Assembly: GCF_023242315.1 (NCBI RefSeq) | Contig: NZ_JALLIY010000004.1 | Coordinates: 124,001 to 188,000 of the forward strand | Length of the DNA stretch: 64,000 nt | Reading direction: 5' to 3' | Origin: Pseudomonas sp. MWU13-2105 | GTDB lineage: Bacteria > Pseudomonadota > Gammaproteobacteria > Pseudomonadales > Pseudomonadaceae | In this document: positions 18,400-29,306 of the stretch, in pieces | Layout: every line of letters starts with the position of its first letter | How positions within the stretch are numbered: position 1 is the stretch's first letter | Notes under the pieces: generated by a model | What the model saw: the letters and a program-made list of their open reading frames with translations, nothing else | Told to the model about the DNA's origin: nothing | The model's database searches: none | Translations under genes and position numbers: made by a program

Positions 18400-19571
18400 G
18401 GTAGCAGTTGCTCCCAGGGGGTTTGCGCGATGCTCGGCTTCGGCAGTTCGGGCAAGCGGGTTGCCGGGCCCGGGCGGATACCGTCGCGTTCCAGGCTCTG
18501 CAGTACCCGGTCGGCGAAGTCCGGCGCCAGGGCCAGCTTGGTCGGCCAGCCCACCAACAGGCGATCCTGCTCGGCGAGGAAGGCATTGTCCGGACGGCTC
18601 AGGCCCGATTGCAGCGGTTCGGCGCGCTCGACCCGCAAGGTCGCCCATTGCGCCTGGCTCAGGTCGACCCAGGGCAGCAGGTTGCCCAGCTCCTTCTGGG
18701 CGCTGGCGATCTGCGCGGCGGGCTCGCGGGCGACGCCTTCGGCTTCGGCGATATCACCGCCGAGGTACCAGACCCACTGGCCATCGGCCGCCGGATGGGT
18801 GGTCACGGTAATGCGCGGCTTGGGGCCGCCGCCCAGGCAATGGGCGTACAGCGGTTTCAGGCTCGGGCCCTTGACCAGCACCATGTGCAAGGGTCGTGTC
18901 TGCATGGCCGGCTGGCTCAGGCCCAGGGTCTTGAGCAACGTGGCGTTGCCGGCACCGGCGCTGAGCACGATGCGCTGGGCGTGGATCTCCCGGCCGTCGA
19001 CCCGTAGGCCGACCAGTTGCTGGTTGTCCAGCAGCGGCTCGATAGCGTGGCCGGCGAGCAAGCCGTCACCGGCCAGTTCGGCCAGGCGGGCGATCAGGCT
19101 CGGCACGTCGATCACCAGTTCCGCCAGGCGATAGACCTTGCCCTTGAAACGCGGGTCTTGCAGGGCGGGCGGCAGTTGCTCGCCCTTGACCTGATCGACC
19201 CGGCCGCGCACCGCCTTGCTGGCGAAGAAGCTGGTGAGGTTGCCGGCCAGGGTGCCGGGGGACCAGAGATAGTGGGCTTCGGACAGCAGGCGCACGCCCG
19301 TCAGGTCGAGCTCGCCGTTGCCGGCCAGGGCTTCTCGCCAGCGCCGCGGCATGTCGGCAATGGCTTCCGAGGCACCGCTCAGGGCACCGTGCAGGGCGTA
19401 CTTGGCGCCGCCGTGGATGATGCCCTGGGATTTGACGCTCTGCCCGCCGCCGAGGCTGGCGCTTTCCACCAATACCGTCGAAAAGCCCTGGCGGTGCAGG
19501 CGCGCGTTGAGCCAGAGACCGGCAACGCCGGCGCCGACAATCAGGACATCGGTGGACAGAGCGGATGACAT
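18396..19571 (-). CDS. FAD-dependent oxidoreductase (DAO family)
   Basis: A 391-residue flavoprotein of the D-amino-acid-oxidase/glycine-oxidase superfamily. The N-terminal Rossmann motif VLIVGAGVAGLWLNARLHRQG (residues about 9-29) binds FAD, and GGGQSVKSQGIIHGG follows. A second conserved patch is RIVLSAGAGNATLL. The ATG at 19571 (MSSALSTDVLIVG) is chosen over the longer frame because it places the dinucleotide-binding motif at the N-terminus. It heads a three-gene operon with the aldo/keto reductase and the conserved protein. Its substrate cannot be inferred. Confidence 0.85.
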   Translation of the reverse strand: MSSALSTDVLIVGAGVAGLWLNARLHRQGFSTVLVESASLGGGQSVKSQGIIHGGAKYALHGALSGASEAIADMPRRWREALAGNGELDLTGVRLLSEAHYLWSPGTLAGNLTSFFASKAVRGRVDQVKGEQLPPALQDPRFKGKVYRLAELVIDVPSLIARLAELAGDGLLAGHAIEPLLDNQQLVGLRVDGREIHAQRIVLSAGAGNATLLKTLGLSQPAMQTRPLHMVLVKGPSLKPLYAHCLGGGPKPRITVTTHPAADGQWVWYLGGDIAEAEGVAREPAAQIASAQKELGNLLPWVDLSQAQWATLRVERAEPLQSGLSRPDNAFLAEQDRLLVGWPTKLALAPDFADRVLQSLERDGIRPGPATRLPELPKPSIAQTPWEQLLP

Positions 19572-19670
19572 GCGGCGACCTCGGTGTTCAAGACAAGGCT
19601 CGCAGTATACAGGCTCATGAAGAGAGCATGCCCGGGCTGTGTGCGGGTAGTTGAGGTCGCGCAAGGTCCT

Positions 19671-19698
19671 GTGGTGAGCGGGCAAGCCCGCTCGCCAC
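19671..19698. repeat. REP-like hairpin
   Basis: GTGG-T-GAGCGGGC, AA, GCCCGCTC-G-CCAC is a near-perfect 13-bp hairpin in the gap between the SMR and FAD oxidoreductase genes. It resembles the GCGGGCAAGC core of the other intergenic palindromes in this window. Confidence 0.55.
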
Positions 19699-19748
19699 AA
19701 GAGCGCACTCGGCTTCAGGTTTTCTGAGCGATTGGCATTGGTGACGGC

Positions 19749-20081
19749 CTAGTGCCCGGCGGTCTTCGAGAACAGCTGGATCACTACCACCCCGAGCACG
19801 ATCAGGGCCATGCCGAGCATGGCCGGGATATCCAGCTTCTGGCCGTAGAGAAACAGCGCGGCGACGCTGACCATCACGATGCCCATCCCGGCCCAGACCG
19901 CGTAGGCGACGCCCACCGGCACCGTGCGCACCACCAGGGTCAGCATCCAGAACGCGATGGCATAACCGACGATGATCAGCAGCAAGGGGAGCGGTGTGCT
20001 CAGGCCCTTGACCGCTTTCATGGAGACGGTGGCGATGACTTCGGCGCAGATGGCGATGGCCAGGTAGTAGTAAGCATGCAT
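19749..20081 (-). CDS. Small multidrug resistance (SMR) efflux protein, EmrE type
   Basis: A 110-residue protein with four membrane helices that fits the SMR family. The essential membrane Glu is at residue 14 (AICAEVIATVSMKA), and the helix 3 GxG region reads AYAVWAGMGIVMV. SMR proteins act as antiparallel dimers exchanging protons for lipophilic cations. It is transcribed divergently from a LysR regulator with a dyad in the shared promoter region, so LysR control is likely. Within the SMR family the sequence looks closer to EmrE than to the guanidinium exporters. Confidence 0.88.
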   Translation of the reverse strand: MHAYYYLAIAICAEVIATVSMKAVKGLSTPLPLLLIIVGYAIAFWMLTLVVRTVPVGVAYAVWAGMGIVMVSVAALFLYGQKLDIPAMLGMALIVLGVVVIQLFSKTAGH

Positions 20082-20137
20082 GGGGGCGATCTCTCGTATT
20101 TGGGCCTGCTGATAAGGTGGGCATTCTAGAGACTCAC

Positions 20138-20165
20138 CAGATGGGGTAAAGTCATTACCTATCTG
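20138..20165. promoter_or_regulatory. Inverted repeat in SMR/LysR divergent promoter, candidate operator
   Basis: CAGAT-GG-GGTAA, AGTCA, TTACC-T-ATCTG forms a nested dyad in the 103-bp gap between the divergent SMR and LysR genes. LysR-type regulators bind such dyads (T-N11-A-like) near their own promoter. It is read directly from the sequence; the role is inferred. Confidence 0.55.
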
Positions 20166-20184
20166 AAAATAAGATGGGTTGCCC

Positions 20185-21075
20185 GTGAGTATTCAGTGGA
20201 ATCTGGAGCAGATGCGCCTGTTTGTCGGTGTTGCCGAGCAGCGTTCGTTTTCCGCCGTGGCGCGCGAGCAGCGCAAGGCGCAGTCGGCGGTCAGCAGCGC
20301 AATCGCCCTGTTGGAAACCGATCTGGGGGTGACGCTGTTCGAACGCAGCAGCGGTCGCCAGCCGAAATTGACCGAGGCCGGGGCCGCCTTGCTGGAAGAG
20401 GCGCGGGAAGTCTTGCGCCAGTGCGATCGCCTCAATGGCCGGGCGCTGGCCTTGATGCGCGGTCAAGAAGCATGTTTGCGCCTGGCGCAGGACGAGGCCA
20501 TGCCCTATCAGCCGGTGCTCGACAGCCTGGAAGCGCTGTCGGAGCATTACCCCAGCGTCGAGGTGCAACTGGCCAGCGGCGCCCAGGGCGACGTGGCGCG
20601 CAAGCTGGTGGAGCGGCGCGCGGACCTCGGCCTGCTGTTCCACCATGACCAGATGCCGCAGACCCTGGAGCGGCGTGCGCTGGGCAGTGTCGAAATGGTC
20701 ACGGTGTGTGCGGTCAATCACCCGCTGGCCGCGCAGCGGCGAGTCAACCGCCAGCAACTGGCCCGGCACCGGCAATTGCTCATTGCCCCGCAACAGAGCG
20801 GTTATCCCGGTGGAGAACAGCTCAGTCCGCAGGTCTGGCGGGCGGACTCCTTCTATGTGATGGCCGAACTGCTGATGCGCGGCCTGGGCTGGGCCTGGCT
20901 GCCGCGCCACGTGGTGCAATACCCGGCGTACCAGAACCAGATGGTCGAGCTGAGCAGCGAATGGACACCGCCGGCGCTGGTGGTGGAACTGGTCTGGCGT
21001 CGCGACGAACCCCTGGGGCCGGCGGCGCGCTGGTTGGCCGAACGCTTTGCCGAGCACTTGCAGGCGATTGGTTGA
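20185..21075 (+). CDS. LysR family transcriptional regulator
   Basis: A 296-residue LysR-type regulator. The winged helix-turn-helix lies at about residues 5-63 (MRLFVGVAEQRSFSAVAREQ, then SAVSSAIALLETDLGVTLFER), followed by a two-lobed effector-binding domain. A GTG at 20185 (MSIQWNLEQMRLF) with GATGGG upstream fits better than the TTG two codons earlier. It is divergent from the SMR efflux gene and probably regulates it. The stop is only 23 bp from waaA. Confidence 0.88.
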   Translation: MSIQWNLEQMRLFVGVAEQRSFSAVAREQRKAQSAVSSAIALLETDLGVTLFERSSGRQPKLTEAGAALLEEAREVLRQCDRLNGRALALMRGQEACLRLAQDEAMPYQPVLDSLEALSEHYPSVEVQLASGAQGDVARKLVERRADLGLLFHHDQMPQTLERRALGSVEMVTVCAVNHPLAAQRRVNRQQLARHRQLLIAPQQSGYPGGEQLSPQVWRADSFYVMAELLMRGLGWAWLPRHVVQYPAYQNQMVELSSEWTPPALVVELVWRRDEPLGPAARWLAERFAEHLQAIG

Positions 21076-21098
21076 AAAAGCCGATAAACTCCGTCGCC

Positions 21099-22376
21099 AT
21101 GAATAGAACTCTCTACAGCTTGTTGTTTCATCTGGGGCTGCCACTGGTGGCGTTGCGTCTATGGCTGCGGGCGCGCAAGGCGCCGGCTTATGCCCGGCGC
21201 GTCGGCGAGCGCTTTGCCCGTGGCCTGCCGGCGCTGCGCCCGGAGGGGATCTGGGTGCACGCGGTATCGGTCGGCGAGAGCATTGCCGCCGCGCCAATGA
21301 TCCGCGCCTTGCTGGCGAAGTATCCGCAGCTGCCGATCACGGTCACTTGCATGACGCCCACCGGTTCCGAGCGGATCAAGGCGCTGTTCGCCGACGAGCC
21401 GCGGATCCAGCATTGCTACCTGCCTTACGACTTGCCGTGGGCGGCGGCGCGCTTTCTCGATGCGGCCCGGCCGAAGCTGGCGGTGATCATGGAGACCGAG
21501 TTGTGGCCCAACCATATCCATCAGTGCGCCAGGCGCGGGATTCCGGTGGCGCTGGCCAATGCGCGGCTGTCGGCGCGTTCGGCCAGGGGCTATGGGCGCT
21601 TCGCCCGCCTGACCCGGCCGATGCTGGAGGAAATGAGCCTCATCGCGGTGCAGACCGAAGCCGAAGCCGAGCGTTTCCGGCAACTGGGCGCGCGGCCCGA
21701 ATGTGTCGAGGTGACGGGCTCGATCAAGTTCGACTTGAGCATCGACCCGCAACTGCTGGTGCGCGCCGCCGAGCTGCGTGGGCAATGGCAGGCGCAGGAA
21801 CGGCCGGTGTGGATCGCCGCGAGTACCCATGAGGGTGAGGACGCGGTGGTGTTGGCGGCTCATCGGCAATTGCTGGACAGCTATCCGAACGCCTTGTTGA
21901 TTCTGGTGCCGCGTCATCCGGAGCGCTTCGACAGTGTGTTCGCCTTGTGCCAGGAGCAGGGCTTTGCGACGGTGCGGCGTTCCAGTGGCGAGCCGGTCGG
22001 TGCGCAAACCGCGGTGTTGCTCGGTGACACCATGGGCGAGTTGCTGTTTCTCTACGCCTTGGCCGACAGCGCTTTCGTCGGCGGCAGCCTGGTCCCCAAT
22101 GGCGGGCATAACCTGCTGGAGCCGGCGGCGCTGTGCAAGCCGGTGTTGAGCGGACCGCACCTGTTCAACTTCCTCGAGATCGCCGCGTTGATGCGCGAGG
22201 CCGGGGCGTTGCAGGAAGTCGAGGATGCCGAAGGGCTGGCGGTGGCGGTGCAGCGTCTGTTCGAATTGCCGCGTGATGCGCAGAAGATGGGCGAGGCGGG
22301 GCTGAAGGTGATGAAGGCCAACCAGGGCGCGTTGCAGCGCCTGCTGGATGGGTTGGGGCGCTTGCTGTCGCGCTAG
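21099..22376 (+). CDS. waaA: Kdo transferase (3-deoxy-D-manno-octulosonic acid transferase)
   Basis: A 425-residue GT30 family enzyme that adds Kdo from CMP-Kdo to lipid IVA, the acceptor for WaaC. An N-terminal membrane anchor (about residues 5-22) is followed by WVHAVSVGESIAAAP, whose Glu near residue 60 is the catalytic base. ETELWPN and the C-terminal PNGGHNLLEPAALCKPV are diagnostic. The ATG at 21099 gives MNRTLYSLLFHLGLPLVALRL; the longer open frame is just an overlap with the LysR gene. It completes the LPS inner-core gene set in this window. Confidence 0.94.
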   Translation: MNRTLYSLLFHLGLPLVALRLWLRARKAPAYARRVGERFARGLPALRPEGIWVHAVSVGESIAAAPMIRALLAKYPQLPITVTCMTPTGSERIKALFADEPRIQHCYLPYDLPWAAARFLDAARPKLAVIMETELWPNHIHQCARRGIPVALANARLSARSARGYGRFARLTRPMLEEMSLIAVQTEAEAERFRQLGARPECVEVTGSIKFDLSIDPQLLVRAAELRGQWQAQERPVWIAASTHEGEDAVVLAAHRQLLDSYPNALLILVPRHPERFDSVFALCQEQGFATVRRSSGEPVGAQTAVLLGDTMGELLFLYALADSAFVGGSLVPNGGHNLLEPAALCKPVLSGPHLFNFLEIAALMREAGALQEVEDAEGLAVAVQRLFELPRDAQKMGEAGLKVMKANQGALQRLLDGLGRLLSR

Positions 22377-22420
22377 ATCCTCAATCAAGGATGAACACGA
22401 TTTTGTGGCCGCAATACGTC

Positions 22421-22495
22421 CTGTAGGAGCAGGGCTTGCCCGCGAAGCTTTTGGCGCCAGTAAGGCCCCTTCGCGGGCAAGCCCTGCTCCTACAG
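22421..22495. repeat. REP doublet, perfect 27-bp inverted repeat
   Basis: Left arm 22421-22447 and right arm 22469-22495 are perfectly complementary over 27 bases (CTGTAGGAGCAGGGCTTGCC continuing CGCGAAG) around a 21-base loop. It lies between convergent waaA and tolC, where it can also end transcription in both directions. The same motif recurs near 16.5, 26.4 and 49.0 kb. Confidence 0.85.
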
Positions 22496-22521
22496 GTTTC
22501 GTGGCGTTCTTAAGGTCCCGA

Positions 22522-23961
22522 TCAATTCTTCGGATTACTCTTGAGATTGGCCGCGGCGGCCTTCGCCAGATCCGGCGGCAGGAAGTCCTTGTCCGGGTTG
22601 TAGTCGGCCTTCAGGTAGCGCTGCAGCTCGCTCAGGTCGCCCGGGTTCAAGGTGCCCGCCGCCTGCTTCAGGCGCAGGTTGTCGAGGATGTAGTCATAGC
22701 GGGTGTTGTTGTAGTCGCGCACCGAGGTGTACAGCTGGCGCTGGGCATCCAGCACGTCGACGATATTGCGCGTGCCCACCTGATAACCGATTTCGGTTGC
22801 TTCCAGCGCACTCTGGTTGGAGATGATCGACTGCTTGCGCGCCTGCACCTGTTCCACATCGGTATTCACCGCGCGATGCAGGTTGCGGGTGTTCTCCACC
22901 ACCTGGCGGCGCAGGGCTTCACGCTGTTGCTCGGTCTGGCTCAGGCGCGAAGTGGATTCACGTACTTGCGAGCTGGTCAGGCCACCGCTGTAGAGCGGAA
23001 CACTCAATTGCAGGCCGATGGTGGTCTGCTTCACCGGTCCCGCATAACTCTGGCCCAGCGCATTGGGGTTGCCCAGGCCGAAACCGTCGTTGTCGCCGGC
23101 CTCGTACTTGGCCACCGCATCGAGGGTCGGGGCATGGCCGGCCTTGCGCTGCTTGAGGGTTTCCTCGGCGGCGCTGACGGCGTAGTTGCTCGCCAACAGG
23201 TTGAGGTTCTGCCGGGCCGCGGTGTCGACCCAGGCCTTGGCGTCATTCGGGGTCGGCGCCAGCACCGGCAAGGTATGGACGATGCCCTGGATCGCGTTGT
23301 ACTGACGGTTGGTCAGGGTGATCAGGGCTTCGAAGGCGTCTGCCACCGCGCGCTGGGCGACGATCCGGTTGGCCCGCGCGGTGTCGTAGCTGGCCTGGGA
23401 TTGCAGCACGTCGGTCTTGTCCGACAGGCCGACGTCGAAGCGCTCGTTGGACTGGTCGAGCTGGCGCTTGAACGCCGCTTCCTCGGCCTTGGTCGAGGCC
23501 AGGGTGTCCTGGGCGCGCAGCACCGCGAAGTAGCTTTCGGCACTTTGCAGGATCAGGTTCTGCTCGGTCGCCGAGAGTTGCAGGGCGGCCTGTTCGTTGA
23601 CGTCCTTGGCGGCCTGGTACTGGAACCAGCGGTCGGCCCGGAACAGCGGCTGGGACAGGGTCGCCTGGTAGGTCGTGGCGCTGCGGTTGAGGTTCATCGA
23701 CGGCTGGTCGATGGAGGTCTGGACATTGTTCGTACTGGCACCGGCCGACAGGTTCGGCAGCAGGCCGGCGCGAGCCTGGGGCACGACTTCCTTTTGCGCG
23801 TCATAGTTGGCGCGGGCGGCGGCCAGGTCGGCGTTGTTGCCCACGGCTTCCTGGTACACGCTGACCAGATCGGTCTTGGCCGTCAGGGGCGTTTCAGCTG
23901 CCCAGACCAATCCGTTGGTCGCACAAGACACGGCCAGGGCCAGTGAAAGTTTGCGCAGCAT
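22522..23961 (-). CDS. tolC: TolC family outer membrane efflux channel
   Basis: A 479-residue outer-membrane factor. The signal peptide is about residues 1-21 with a VWA-A cleavage site. Two repeats of the TolC fold follow, with long coiled-coil helices, for example near ERFDVGLSDKTDVLQSQA and the matching second-repeat GYQVGTRNIVDVLDAQRQLY. It forms the trimeric exit duct for type I secretion and RND or ABC efflux. It closely resembles the P. aeruginosa protein at the matching place (PA4974 by memory). It is monocistronic and divergent from thiC. Confidence 0.9.
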   Translation of the reverse strand: MLRKLSLALAVSCATNGLVWAAETPLTAKTDLVSVYQEAVGNNADLAAARANYDAQKEVVPQARAGLLPNLSAGASTNNVQTSIDQPSMNLNRSATTYQATLSQPLFRADRWFQYQAAKDVNEQAALQLSATEQNLILQSAESYFAVLRAQDTLASTKAEEAAFKRQLDQSNERFDVGLSDKTDVLQSQASYDTARANRIVAQRAVADAFEALITLTNRQYNAIQGIVHTLPVLAPTPNDAKAWVDTAARQNLNLLASNYAVSAAEETLKQRKAGHAPTLDAVAKYEAGDNDGFGLGNPNALGQSYAGPVKQTTIGLQLSVPLYSGGLTSSQVRESTSRLSQTEQQREALRRQVVENTRNLHRAVNTDVEQVQARKQSIISNQSALEATEIGYQVGTRNIVDVLDAQRQLYTSVRDYNNTRYDYILDNLRLKQAAGTLNPGDLSELQRYLKADYNPDKDFLPPDLAKAAAANLKSNPKN

Positions 23962-24152
23962 GAGGCAATTCCTAGAGTAAATATTACGGTGGTAATGCGA
24001 TGGCCGAGGCTACTGCCCGGCTTGCCCAGCGTCAAGAAGTAGCGAGTGTAGTGCCGGGGGCGGCTCGGCAACAATCCTGCATATCTGCCATTTATCCAGA
24101 CGAATAAGGGCGAGATGGCATTATGTCGCAGTCTTCTCTACACTCGGCTGGT

Positions 24153-26290
<2,138 letters not shown>

Positions 26291-26325
26291 CGCGACCTGA
26301 AGTAATAGGGCGCCTGTAAGGGCCT

Positions 26326-26417
26326 CTTCGCGGGCAAGCTCCGCTCCCACAGGATTTGAGTCGAGCCTGAGTTTTGTGCTCGACGGAAAACTGTGGGAGT
26401 GGAGCTTGCCCACGAAG
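26326..26417. repeat. REP doublet between thiC and cytX
   Basis: The left unit 26326-26352 (CTTCGCGGGCAAGCTCCGCT continuing CCCACAG) and right unit 26391-26417 (CTGTGGGAGTGGAGCTTGCC continuing CACGAAG) are inverted with few mismatches. An inner 7-bp stem (GTCGAGC 26360-26366 with GCTCGAC 26378-26384) completes a long hairpin. Confidence 0.8.
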
Positions 26418-26484
26418 GCAATAGCACGGGCAAGGACGCTCTCACGATAAAAAACACCTATCTCCTTCCCTTGGGCCAACCCTC

Positions 26485-27774
26485 TTGAACACTCCCAGCA
26501 CCTACTCACCCGATCTCGCGGTCCCCGCCGACAAGCGTGTATTCGGCGCGCGCGATCTGTTTTCCCTGTGGTTCTCCCTCGGCATCGGCCTGATGGTCCT
26601 GCAAACCGGTGCCCTGCTGGCACCGGGGCTGGGCCTGTCCGGCGCATTGCTGGCGATTCTCCTCGGCACCCTGGTCGGCGTGCTGTTGCTGGCCGCGGTC
26701 GGCGTGATCGGCAGCGACACCGGCCTGTCCTCCATGGCCGCGCTGAAGCTCAGCCTTGGCCACTACGGCGCGAGCCTGCCGGCGTTGCTCAACCTGCTGC
26801 AACTGGTGGGTTGGGGCGCGTTCGAAATCATCGTCATGCGCGATGCCGCCAGCCTGCTGGGCGCCCGGGCGTTCAGCGTGGACAGCCCGCTGGCCAACCC
26901 GCTGCTCTGGACCCTGGTGTTCGGCGCGCTGGCGACCTTGCTGGCGGTCAGCGGTCCTTTGACCTTTGTGCGCAAGATCCTGCGTAAATGGGGTATCTGG
27001 CTGTTGCTGGCGGCCTGCCTGTGGCTGACTTGGAACCTGTTCGCCAAGGCCGACCTGGCGGCGTTGTGGGCCCAGGCCGGGGACGGCTCGATGCCGTTTG
27101 CCGTGGGCTTCGATATCGCCATTGCCATGCCGCTGTCCTGGCTGCCGTTGATCGCTGACTACTCGCGCTTCGGCAAGCGCGCGAAAAGCGTGTTCGGCGG
27201 CACCGCGCTGGGCTTTCTGATCGGCAATTTCTGGCTGATGAGCCTGGGAGTGGCCTACACCCTGGCATTCGCCCCCAGCGGTGAAACCAATGCCTTGTTG
27301 CTGGCCCTGGCCGGTGCCGGGCTGGGCATTCCGCTGTTGCTGATCCTGCTCGACGAGTCGGAAAACGCTTTTGCCGACATCCACTCGGCGGCTGTCTCCA
27401 GCGGCATCCTGCTGCGCTGGAAGGTCGAACACCTGGCCCTGGCCATCGGCGTGCTTTGCACCCTGATTGCCTGCTTCGCGCCGTTGGCGCAATACCAGAA
27501 CTTCCTGCTGTTGATCGGTTCGGTGTTCGCGCCGCTGTTCGGCGTGGTGCTGGTGGATCACTTCATCCTGCGCGCGCGTAGCGCCACGGGCGCTTCGTCG
27601 TTGTTGCGCTGGCCGGCGCTGTTGGCCTGGCTGGGGGGCGTGTCGACCTACCACCTGCTGGCCAACTTCCATCCGGAGCTGGGCGCTACCCTGCCGTCAC
27701 TGCTGCTGGCCGGGCTGCTGCAAGGGCTGCTCGGCCGGGCGTTCAGCGTCGGGCGGGGAACCGCTCGGGCTTGA
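26485..27774 (+). CDS. cytX: NCS1-type permease, putative hydroxymethylpyrimidine transporter
   Basis: A 429-residue inner-membrane protein with about twelve helices, of the nucleobase:cation symporter-1 family (CodB-like). It has [22 protein letters not shown] near the N-terminus and a conserved [16 protein letters not shown]. Proteins of this type beside thiC are called CytX and are predicted to take up the thiamine precursor HMP; the function here is inferred from this neighbourhood. No ATG is available near the expected N-terminus, so a TTG start ([11 protein letters not shown]) is used, with low certainty. Its 3' end overlaps the convergent lipoprotein gene by 32 bp. Confidence 0.8.
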   Translation: MNTPSTYSPDLAVPADKRVFGARDLFSLWFSLGIGLMVLQTGALLAPGLGLSGALLAILLGTLVGVLLLAAVGVIGSDTGLSSMAALKLSLGHYGASLPALLNLLQLVGWGAFEIIVMRDAASLLGARAFSVDSPLANPLLWTLVFGALATLLAVSGPLTFVRKILRKWGIWLLLAACLWLTWNLFAKADLAALWAQAGDGSMPFAVGFDIAIAMPLSWLPLIADYSRFGKRAKSVFGGTALGFLIGNFWLMSLGVAYTLAFAPSGETNALLLALAGAGLGIPLLLILLDESENAFADIHSAAVSSGILLRWKVEHLALAIGVLCTLIACFAPLAQYQNFLLLIGSVFAPLFGVVLVDHFILRARSATGASSLLRWPALLAWLGGVSTYHLLANFHPELGATLPSLLLAGLLQGLLGRAFSVGRGTARA

Positions 27775-28483
27775 GCACGCCGTTGAGGCGCTGGTACGGA
27801 ATGTTCAGTTCGATCAGGCCCATGGCGTAAGGGGCGATGGTCGTCACGTTGTACTTGAGGATCACGCCGTCGCTGGCCAGGGTGACGTTCGGGGTTTTCT
27901 GGAAGGGCCAGGACGCAATGAAGTCCTGGTCCAGCCGGTTGTTGATCTGCCAGTTGTTATGGGCCACCTTGGCCAGCTTCCAGAATGTTTCCTCCTCGCC
28001 CGGCAGCAGCATGTCCTGCAAGCCCAGGACCTTTTGTTCCTGACGCGACCAGGTGAGAAAGCCGCGCCCCGGCATGCCATGTTCACCGCCGTCGTCCAGG
28101 TAGCTGGAGAGCTCGACGATCACCAAGCCGTCATGCTGCTCGCGTACCTTGGCTTGCAAATAGCTGCTGTGGCCGCTTGCGGCGCTGGCGAGGAACTCTT
28201 CGCGATAGATCTTGAGCGAAGCCGGCAGCGGCCCGTTGGCGGAAGTGCGGCCCATTTGCAGCAATGCCCGCTCTACCGCGGCGTCGAGTTGCGGCTCATC
28301 GGGGAAATGCACGGTATCGATGTTCACCAGCGGGCAATCCGGATTGTTGCAGCCCGGCTTGATCTGTTCGGAGGGGTCGCTCTTGACGTTCAACGGGGTC
28401 TTCAGGCTCGGCTGGAACAGGCTCTGGCAGGCGCCCAGGGTCAAGGCGATGGCCGTCAGCGCGGCGATTTTAAAAAACGACAT
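27743..28483 (-). CDS. RsiV-like (DUF3298) lipoprotein
   Basis: A 246-residue predicted lipoprotein. The signal ends in a lipobox, LGAC, with the lipidated Cys at residue 19. The remainder resembles the DUF3298/RsiV-type fold: GGEHGMPGRGFLTWSRQEQKVLGLQDML and the closing ITTIAPYAMGLIELNIPY-like segment are typical. It is probably attached to a membrane in the periplasm. The precise role is unknown; orthologues sit here in other pseudomonads. It is convergent with cytX, sharing 32 bp. Confidence 0.8.
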   Translation of the reverse strand: MSFFKIAALTAIALTLGACQSLFQPSLKTPLNVKSDPSEQIKPGCNNPDCPLVNIDTVHFPDEPQLDAAVERALLQMGRTSANGPLPASLKIYREEFLASAASGHSSYLQAKVREQHDGLVIVELSSYLDDGGEHGMPGRGFLTWSRQEQKVLGLQDMLLPGEEETFWKLAKVAHNNWQINNRLDQDFIASWPFQKTPNVTLASDGVILKYNVTTIAPYAMGLIELNIPYQRLNGVLKPERFPARR

Positions 28484-28688
28484 GGGTGTCCTTCGTCAGC
28501 GAAAGAAAGGTCAAGTGATCGTGCTTCGACTGTCAGCGGCGTACTCGGTTCGCCACTAAGCTAATTAGAGTAGGTTTCAGGGGCGCCCGTCTATCCCGGC
28601 GAGGGGAAAGGGGCTGCATCATGGCACTTCGGCGCGTTAGGATGGCGCGAAGTCGAGGGACAGCCTCGCTATCGCAATGGGGAAGATG

Positions 28689-29306
28689 ATGACGGACAGC
28701 GCCAAGACCAGCCCGACCACGGTCGAGGTCATCCTGCGGGAGAACTGCTTCAAGGGTTTCTACCGACTTGATCGGTTGCACCTGCGCCATGAGCTTTTTG
28801 ACGGCGGCATGGGCAATACGATCAATCGCGAAGTCTTTGTCCGGCATGATGCGGTGTGTGTCCTGCCCTACGATGCCCGGCGCGATGAAGTGCTGCTGCT
28901 GGAGCAGTTCCGGGTCGGCGCCATGGGCAAGGCGGAGAATCCCTGGATGATCGAGCTGGTCGCCGGTCTGATCGACAAGGACGAAGAACCGGAAGAGGTT
29001 GCCCACCGCGAGGCACAGGAGGAAGCTGACCTGAACCTGACGGCCTTGTGGCCGATCTCGCGGTACTTTCCGTCGCCGGGGGGCAGCAACGAATTGGTGC
29101 ATCTGTACCTGGGGCGTTGCGACACCGAAGGGGCTGGCGGCCTGTATGGGCTGGCAGAAGAAAATGAGGATATCCGTGCCACGGTCTGGGCCTTCGAAGA
29201 TGCCCTGCAAGCCGTGCGCGATGGACGAATTGCCAACGCGGCGTCGATCATTGCCTTGCAATGGCTGGCACTGAACCGCGCTGAAGTGAGGGGGTTATGG
29301 TCGTAA
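28689..29306 (+). CDS. nudF: ADP-ribose pyrophosphatase, Nudix family
   Basis: A 205-residue Nudix hydrolase that splits ADP-ribose to AMP and ribose 5-phosphate. The Nudix box is GLIDKDEEPEEVAHREAQEEADL. It fits G-x5-E-x7-REUxEE, but the final Gly of the consensus is Asp (EEADL). ELVAGL and the SPGGSNE loop downstream are typical of NudF/TrgB. The start could be ATG 28677, 28686 or 28689; I prefer 28689 (MTDSAKTSP) for its match to relatives and the GGGGAAG just upstream. It overlaps the DUF1249 gene. Confidence 0.88.
   Translation: MTDSAKTSPTTVEVILRENCFKGFYRLDRLHLRHELFDGGMGNTINREVFVRHDAVCVLPYDARRDEVLLLEQFRVGAMGKAENPWMIELVAGLIDKDEEPEEVAHREAQEEADLNLTALWPISRYFPSPGGSNELVHLYLGRCDTEGAGGLYGLAEENEDIRATVWAFEDALQAVRDGRIANAASIIALQWLALNRAEVRGLWS

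Noticed and set aside
22348..23946. 532-codon open frame on the plus strand opposite tolC
   Set aside because: It runs antisense through tolC and across the REP palindrome; tolC has a signal peptide and family motifs, this frame has none.
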